Source: Bacillota bacterium
Lineage (GTDB): Bacteria > Bacillota > Clostridia > Lachnospirales > Lachnospiraceae
Direction: 5' to 3'
Length of the DNA stretch: 8,170 nucleotides
Assembly: GCA_023414985.1 (NCBI GenBank)
Contig: JAEZLY010000075.1
Location: forward strand, 1-8,170
The translations under genes were made by a program, and so were the position numbers. The notes under the pieces were generated by a model. That model saw only the letters and a list, made by a program, of their open reading frames with translations. It was not told where the DNA came from and did not search any database. Numbering within the stretch: position 1 is the first letter of the stretch; every line of letters starts with the position of its first letter. Shown one piece after another: positions 4,862-8,170 of this stretch.

Positions 4862-6643
4862 TTATTTCGTAATGCTCCGAATGGTTTTGCCGCTGCCCTG
4901 CCAGTTTCCGGAGGGGCGTTGCCCTGCTGGCATCGCTCCACCCTTCACATCATAGACCATACCCGGCATCATAAAATTCACCGCCTCTGAGATTCGTTTC
5001 ACATAGACTTCTTCCTCACCGGTAAGGCCACTCTTGATTTCAATATAGTCACCATCCGTCAGACCGGTTTCGACCTTTACAGCCTTAAAGCCCGCAGGTA
5101 CATCACCCACTGCCTCTTTTACCGTATCATCCTTTACATATACCTGATCGCCGCGCATCAGTGCATCCGCAGGGATTGCCAGAACGCCCTCAGATTTTGC
5201 GATGATAATCTCGCCGGTCACATTCATTCCGGGAAGCAGGTTTCCTACCTTATCGATTCTTACTGTGACAGGATACTGAGTCACACCCTGATTGGAGGTA
5301 CTCAGAAGACTGACATTCGTGACGACGCCTGTAATCTTCTCATCTTCAAAGGCGTCAGCCGTTACATTAACCTCCTGCCCTACCTTCACATTCATGACAT
5401 CCAGCTCATCTACAGCCATCTCGAAGGTAACTGCGGATAAGTCATAAATTGTGCAAAGCGGCGAGGTATTCTTGATAGTATCTCCAACCAGTGCATCCTT
5501 GCTTACTACCTTGCCGGTGATCGGTGCAGTAATACTGTAGTCTGTTCTGGTATCTATGACATCCTGAAGTTTGCTTTCGGCGTCCTCGATAGCCTCCTTT
5601 GCATTTTCAACATTATCTTCGGCAGTATCCGCTGCATTCTGGGCATTGTCAAGCTTACTTTGATAGCTTTCCATCAAATCATCGACTGAGCTTGCTGTCA
5701 GTGTAAAAAGGATATCCCCTTCTTTAATTCTGCTGCCGGCGGTCACCTTTACACTGCTGATTTCCCCTGCCACCTCCGAAGTAATCACTTTTTGCGTCTT
5801 CACAGTGAAGGTACCTTCCGCGCTGCTGTAGATACTTCCGATCGAGGCAGTCGCTGTTGTAGAGGTTGTAATACCACCAGGGTTATCCACCTGAATTGTT
5901 ACCTGATTGACTAACCTATTTCCGGTCAATACCTCGTCGATGCTGCTGACATTGGTTACCTTACCGGTTATGCTTTCATTGGTAGATTCTATGGTAATCT
6001 TTGCTGTTTTTCCTACGAAAGATTGATCCACTTCAGAAGCGGAAAAGGGAATGGTTAAAAGCATCTTGCTGTTATCATAAATCTCAGCGATCTGAGTCCC
6101 CTTCTGGATTGTCTGACCTGCTTCGATATATAAGTTCTTAATCATTCCGCTGTCGGTTGCCTTGACACTGCCGCTGCCGTATTTCTCCTTGGCTTCACTA
6201 TAGTCCTTTTGTGAGTCAGCAAGCTTCTCTTTCGCATCCTGATTACTGTTCTCGGCTTTTGTCAGGTTTTTCTTTGCTCTGTCCAGAGTGGTTTGAGCAT
6301 TGTCCATCTGATTATCCAGAGTATCCGTATCAATCTGGTACAACACCTGGCCTTCCTGTACAATGTCGCCTTCTTCGAAATCCGCTGCAACGACTTCTCC
6401 CTCTACAAGAGTCGTAAGCTCATAAGAATTCAACGGTGAGATGGTTCCGGAAGAGGATAATACATTCTGAATATCCCTGGTTTCCACTTTTGCCGTTGTT
6501 ACCTTCTCTTCGGCAGCAGTCTTTTTAAATTTGCTGAACACAAAGTGATTTAGGGCAAACCCTGACGCAGCAAGGATTACAGCTATAATGATAAGCATTT
6601 TTATAATTTTCTTCCAGTTAATTTTTTTAAGGATCCGTTTCAT
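4862..6643 (-). CDS. HlyD/MacA-type adaptor protein with two tandem adaptor modules
   Basis: This 593-residue protein is a membrane-fusion-type adaptor expected to work with the ATPase and permease encoded just downstream. A basic start (MKRILKKINWKK) leads into one membrane helix (about 13-33); the rest should lie outside the membrane. It contains two similar modules. Module 1 has a lipoyl half at about 70-105 (EEGDIVQEGQVLYQID), a coiled-coil hairpin 108-157, the second lipoyl half 160-190 (IEAGQTIQKGTQIAEI) and a beta-barrel to about 270. Module 2 has a lipoyl half 285-315 (VTAGSRIKEGDILFTL), a coiled coil 318-365, the second half 370-400 (SITAPITGKVV) and a barrel 403-480 ending in LLPGMNVTGEI. 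A membrane-proximal domain (485-553) and a Gly/Met-rich tail follow. Typical MacA proteins are near 370 residues with one module. GAGG nine bases upstream supports the start. It lies 19 nt after the SLH-like gene. Confidence 0.92.
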   Translation of the reverse strand: MKRILKKINWKKIIKMLIIIAVILAASGFALNHFVFSKFKKTAAEEKVTTAKVETRDIQNVLSSSGTISPLNSYELTTLVEGEVVAADFEEGDIVQEGQVLYQIDTDTLDNQMDNAQTTLDRAKKNLTKAENSNQDAKEKLADSQKDYSEAKEKYGSGSVKATDSGMIKNLYIEAGQTIQKGTQIAEIYDNSKMLLTIPFSASEVDQSFVGKTAKITIESTNESITGKVTNVSSIDEVLTGNRLVNQVTIQVDNPGGITTSTTATASIGSIYSSAEGTFTVKTQKVITSEVAGEISSVKVTAGSRIKEGDILFTLTASSVDDLMESYQSKLDNAQNAADTAEDNVENAKEAIEDAESKLQDVIDTRTDYSITAPITGKVVSKDALVGDTIKNTSPLCTIYDLSAVTFEMAVDELDVMNVKVGQEVNVTADAFEDEKITGVVTNVSLLSTSNQGVTQYPVTVRIDKVGNLLPGMNVTGEIIIAKSEGVLAIPADALMRGDQVYVKDDTVKEAVGDVPAGFKAVKVETGLTDGDYIEIKSGLTGEEEVYVKRISEAVNFMMPGMVYDVKGGAMPAGQRPSGNWQGSGKTIRSITK

Positions 6644-6662
6644 GGATTTTTACCTCGCTCTT

Positions 6663-8170
6663 CTATTTGATCGGCTCAGCGACAATAACACGGATTCTTC
6701 CGCCTACTGCAACCGCCCTGTCAATATATGCCGTTACCTTATATTTCGCTGTATTAATTTTATCCAGAGATGTTAATACATATTTATCATCAGATAGGCA
6801 ATATACGCTCGCATGATCCCAAATCGGATATTTGGTTGAGTTTGAAGAAATTGTTGCACTGCCTAGGGAATTTACCTCCAGCTTTGTCAATGCATAGGTT
6901 TCTTTCAGTGTCCCATCCTCATACCGGAAGCCAACCGGGCCCTCTGTCAGCTCTGCGTTATCCAGCGAGGATAGCGTGACCTTACCTTCGGTACCATTTA
7001 GAATGTAGGAGTAGGTTCCTGCACTTTGGGAAGCGTCCAGGCCGGTATAAATACCATATTTATCAAAGTCACCGGTCGCATTATATAAAATCAAATCCGT
7101 GATCTCACCATCAACATTGGTATCATAATAGATCACATTGCTGTCCATGAGCTGTAGACCTGCTATTCTGATCGGGTACAGCCTCGTATAAGAACCGCCA
7201 TAGTAATCCAGGATATTGATATTGGAGGAGAATTTCGTGGTACCGAAATAGGTTCCCGTACTGTTCACAGTCGTACCGTTAAAGTCCATAACCGGCCTAT
7301 TGTAGTTTACAACAGTTGCTGTTCCGTCCTTATAGGTGACACGGATCAAATCCTCCTCTTCAAAGCTGGCCTGAGTAGAATCATAATCCTGGGTATATTT
7401 ATTCCCTGCGGCATCGACAAAGGTGACATAATCAGAGGTAACATAATTTCCTGACTTGTTCTGAACCAGATGGGTACCTACCGCCAATACTAATCCTGTC
7501 ACGGATGTATTATAGTCATCGCTGTCCAGAGCCCCGGCAATTTTACCGTTTTTACCAAGCAGCAGCGTTACGATATTCCCTTTCTCAAACTGACCTAAGG
7601 AAGCAAATTCCTGTGCTGCGGAACTGTTCTCAAATTGATAGGATGTCCCTGCCACCGTAACTGAGGTGGGATTGATCAGGTCGGGGTTTACCGCTGTAAT
7701 GATACCCGTCACCTTAGTATCATATGCCCAGATTGTCTCAGAGCTTTCTGAATAATACAGGATATCGTACTTCTTAATATCAGTATAGGAGCATTTTGCA
7801 TCATTCTTATAATAGGTTGCACTGTCGATCGGGAAAGGTATTTCGGATGTCCAGCTGTCATCTGCCACAATCGGTCCTTCGGTTCCGGTATTGATGACGG
7901 AGACATAGTCGACTTCTCCGGCAGAGTCAAGAGAGTACCCCAATACTTCGGCATAAACCTTACCCTCCTTATTGGTGGTGTTTAGGGTATTATACAGCAG
8001 GTTGACACAGTCGTCATAGTCGATAAAAGCTGTCGCCTTCGTTACTGAAATGTTTTTATTCATTTTTTTAGAGGTGTAGAAAGCCATCTTACTTTCTGTC
8101 AGATTACCGGAGAAATAGCTATCCGTATACCCTAATAGATTTAACACCCCGTTCACTGCTTCCATCAGGG
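6663..8170 (-). CDS. SLH-domain-type surface protein, C-terminal part (5' end outside window)
   Basis: The frame is open through the right edge: the codon before the first in-frame ATG (8165-8163) is CTG with no stop, so that ATG is probably internal. About 502 codons are visible. The first 75 residues resemble the end of an S-layer-homology region (EAVNGVLNLLGY, then FIDYDDCVNLLYNTLN), the type that anchors proteins to cell-wall polymers. The rest is a secreted-type sequence rich in Thr, Ser, Tyr, Asp and Asn with many predicted beta strands (for instance VTGIITAVNPD, DILYYSESSETIWAYD) and no membrane segment or sortase motif. Similar proteins are known from Clostridia as SLH-containing proteins of unknown function. 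The stop is 19 nt before the adaptor gene, so it heads or belongs to the transporter operon. It may be a structural partner, a cargo or a sensor for it. The SLH call is by resemblance and is only moderately sure. Confidence 0.7.
   Translation of the reverse strand, partial: LMEAVNGVLNLLGYTDSYFSGNLTESKMAFYTSKKMNKNISVTKATAFIDYDDCVNLLYNTLNTTNKEGKVYAEVLGYSLDSAGEVDYVSVINTGTEGPIVADDSWTSEIPFPIDSATYYKNDAKCSYTDIKKYDILYYSESSETIWAYDTKVTGIITAVNPDLINPTSVTVAGTSYQFENSSAAQEFASLGQFEKGNIVTLLLGKNGKIAGALDSDDYNTSVTGLVLAVGTHLVQNKSGNYVTSDYVTFVDAAGNKYTQDYDSTQASFEEEDLIRVTYKDGTATVVNYNRPVMDFNGTTVNSTGTYFGTTKFSSNINILDYYGGSYTRLYPIRIAGLQLMDSNVIYYDTNVDGEITDLILYNATGDFDKYGIYTGLDASQSAGTYSYILNGTEGKVTLSSLDNAELTEGPVGFRYEDGTLKETYALTKLEVNSLGSATISSNSTKYPIWDHASVYCLSDDKYVLTSLDKINTAKYKVTAYIDRAVAVGGRIRVIVAEPIK

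Noticed and set aside
8163..8165. ATG as the true start of the SLH-type protein
   Set aside because: The frame continues open to the window edge, no ribosome binding site can be shown in the five remaining bases, and the sequence begins in mid-domain with no signal peptide.

Overview
The window looks like part of a chromosome from a Gram-positive anaerobe of the Clostridia, probably Lachnospiraceae-like. This is inferred from a T-box riboswitch controlling a seryl-tRNA synthetase, a SerRS of a divergent subtype, an S-layer-homology-type surface protein, and a MacAB-type export system in a cell with no sign of an outer-membrane partner. No taxon can be fixed without a database search.

Layout. 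(1) Positions 1-555, minus strand: the first 185 codons of a NuoL/HyfB/EchA-type (complex I subunit 5 family) membrane protein that runs off the left edge. It has a strong sigma-A-type promoter (670-698), and overlapping inverted repeats, one of them Rex-like, sit on and just upstream of the -35 box. (2) Positions 720-1013: non-coding and AT-rich, with only small palindromes. (3) Positions 1014-2661, plus strand: a promoter, a T-box leader (UCC serine specifier, UGGC tRNA-acceptor contact, terminator with a T7 tract), a short extra hairpin, and serS. (4) Positions 2711-2933: a long (about 220 bp) imperfect palindrome in the gap between the convergent serS and ABC operons. It may be a MITE-like element and may also end transcription from both sides. 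(5) Positions 2943-8170, minus strand: a four-gene operon transcribed right to left. It encodes a surface protein with an SLH-like end (5' end outside the window), a long HlyD/MacA-type adaptor with two adaptor modules in tandem, a MacB-type ABC ATPase starting at TTG, and a MacB/FtsX-type permease. The gaps are 19 nt, 15 nt and a 4-nt ATGA overlap, so co-transcription is very likely.

How the genes work together. The ATPase, permease and adaptor should form one membrane-anchored transport or mechanotransmission complex. The wall- or S-layer-associated protein encoded just upstream is the obvious candidate partner or cargo, but that is inference. serS is controlled separately, by the charging level of tRNA-Ser. 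The complex I-like gene is transcribed divergently from serS and is probably controlled by redox state if the Rex-like site is real. The most unusual items are the 220-bp palindrome, the double-module adaptor linked to an SLH-type protein, and the operator-like repeats at the complex I-like promoter.
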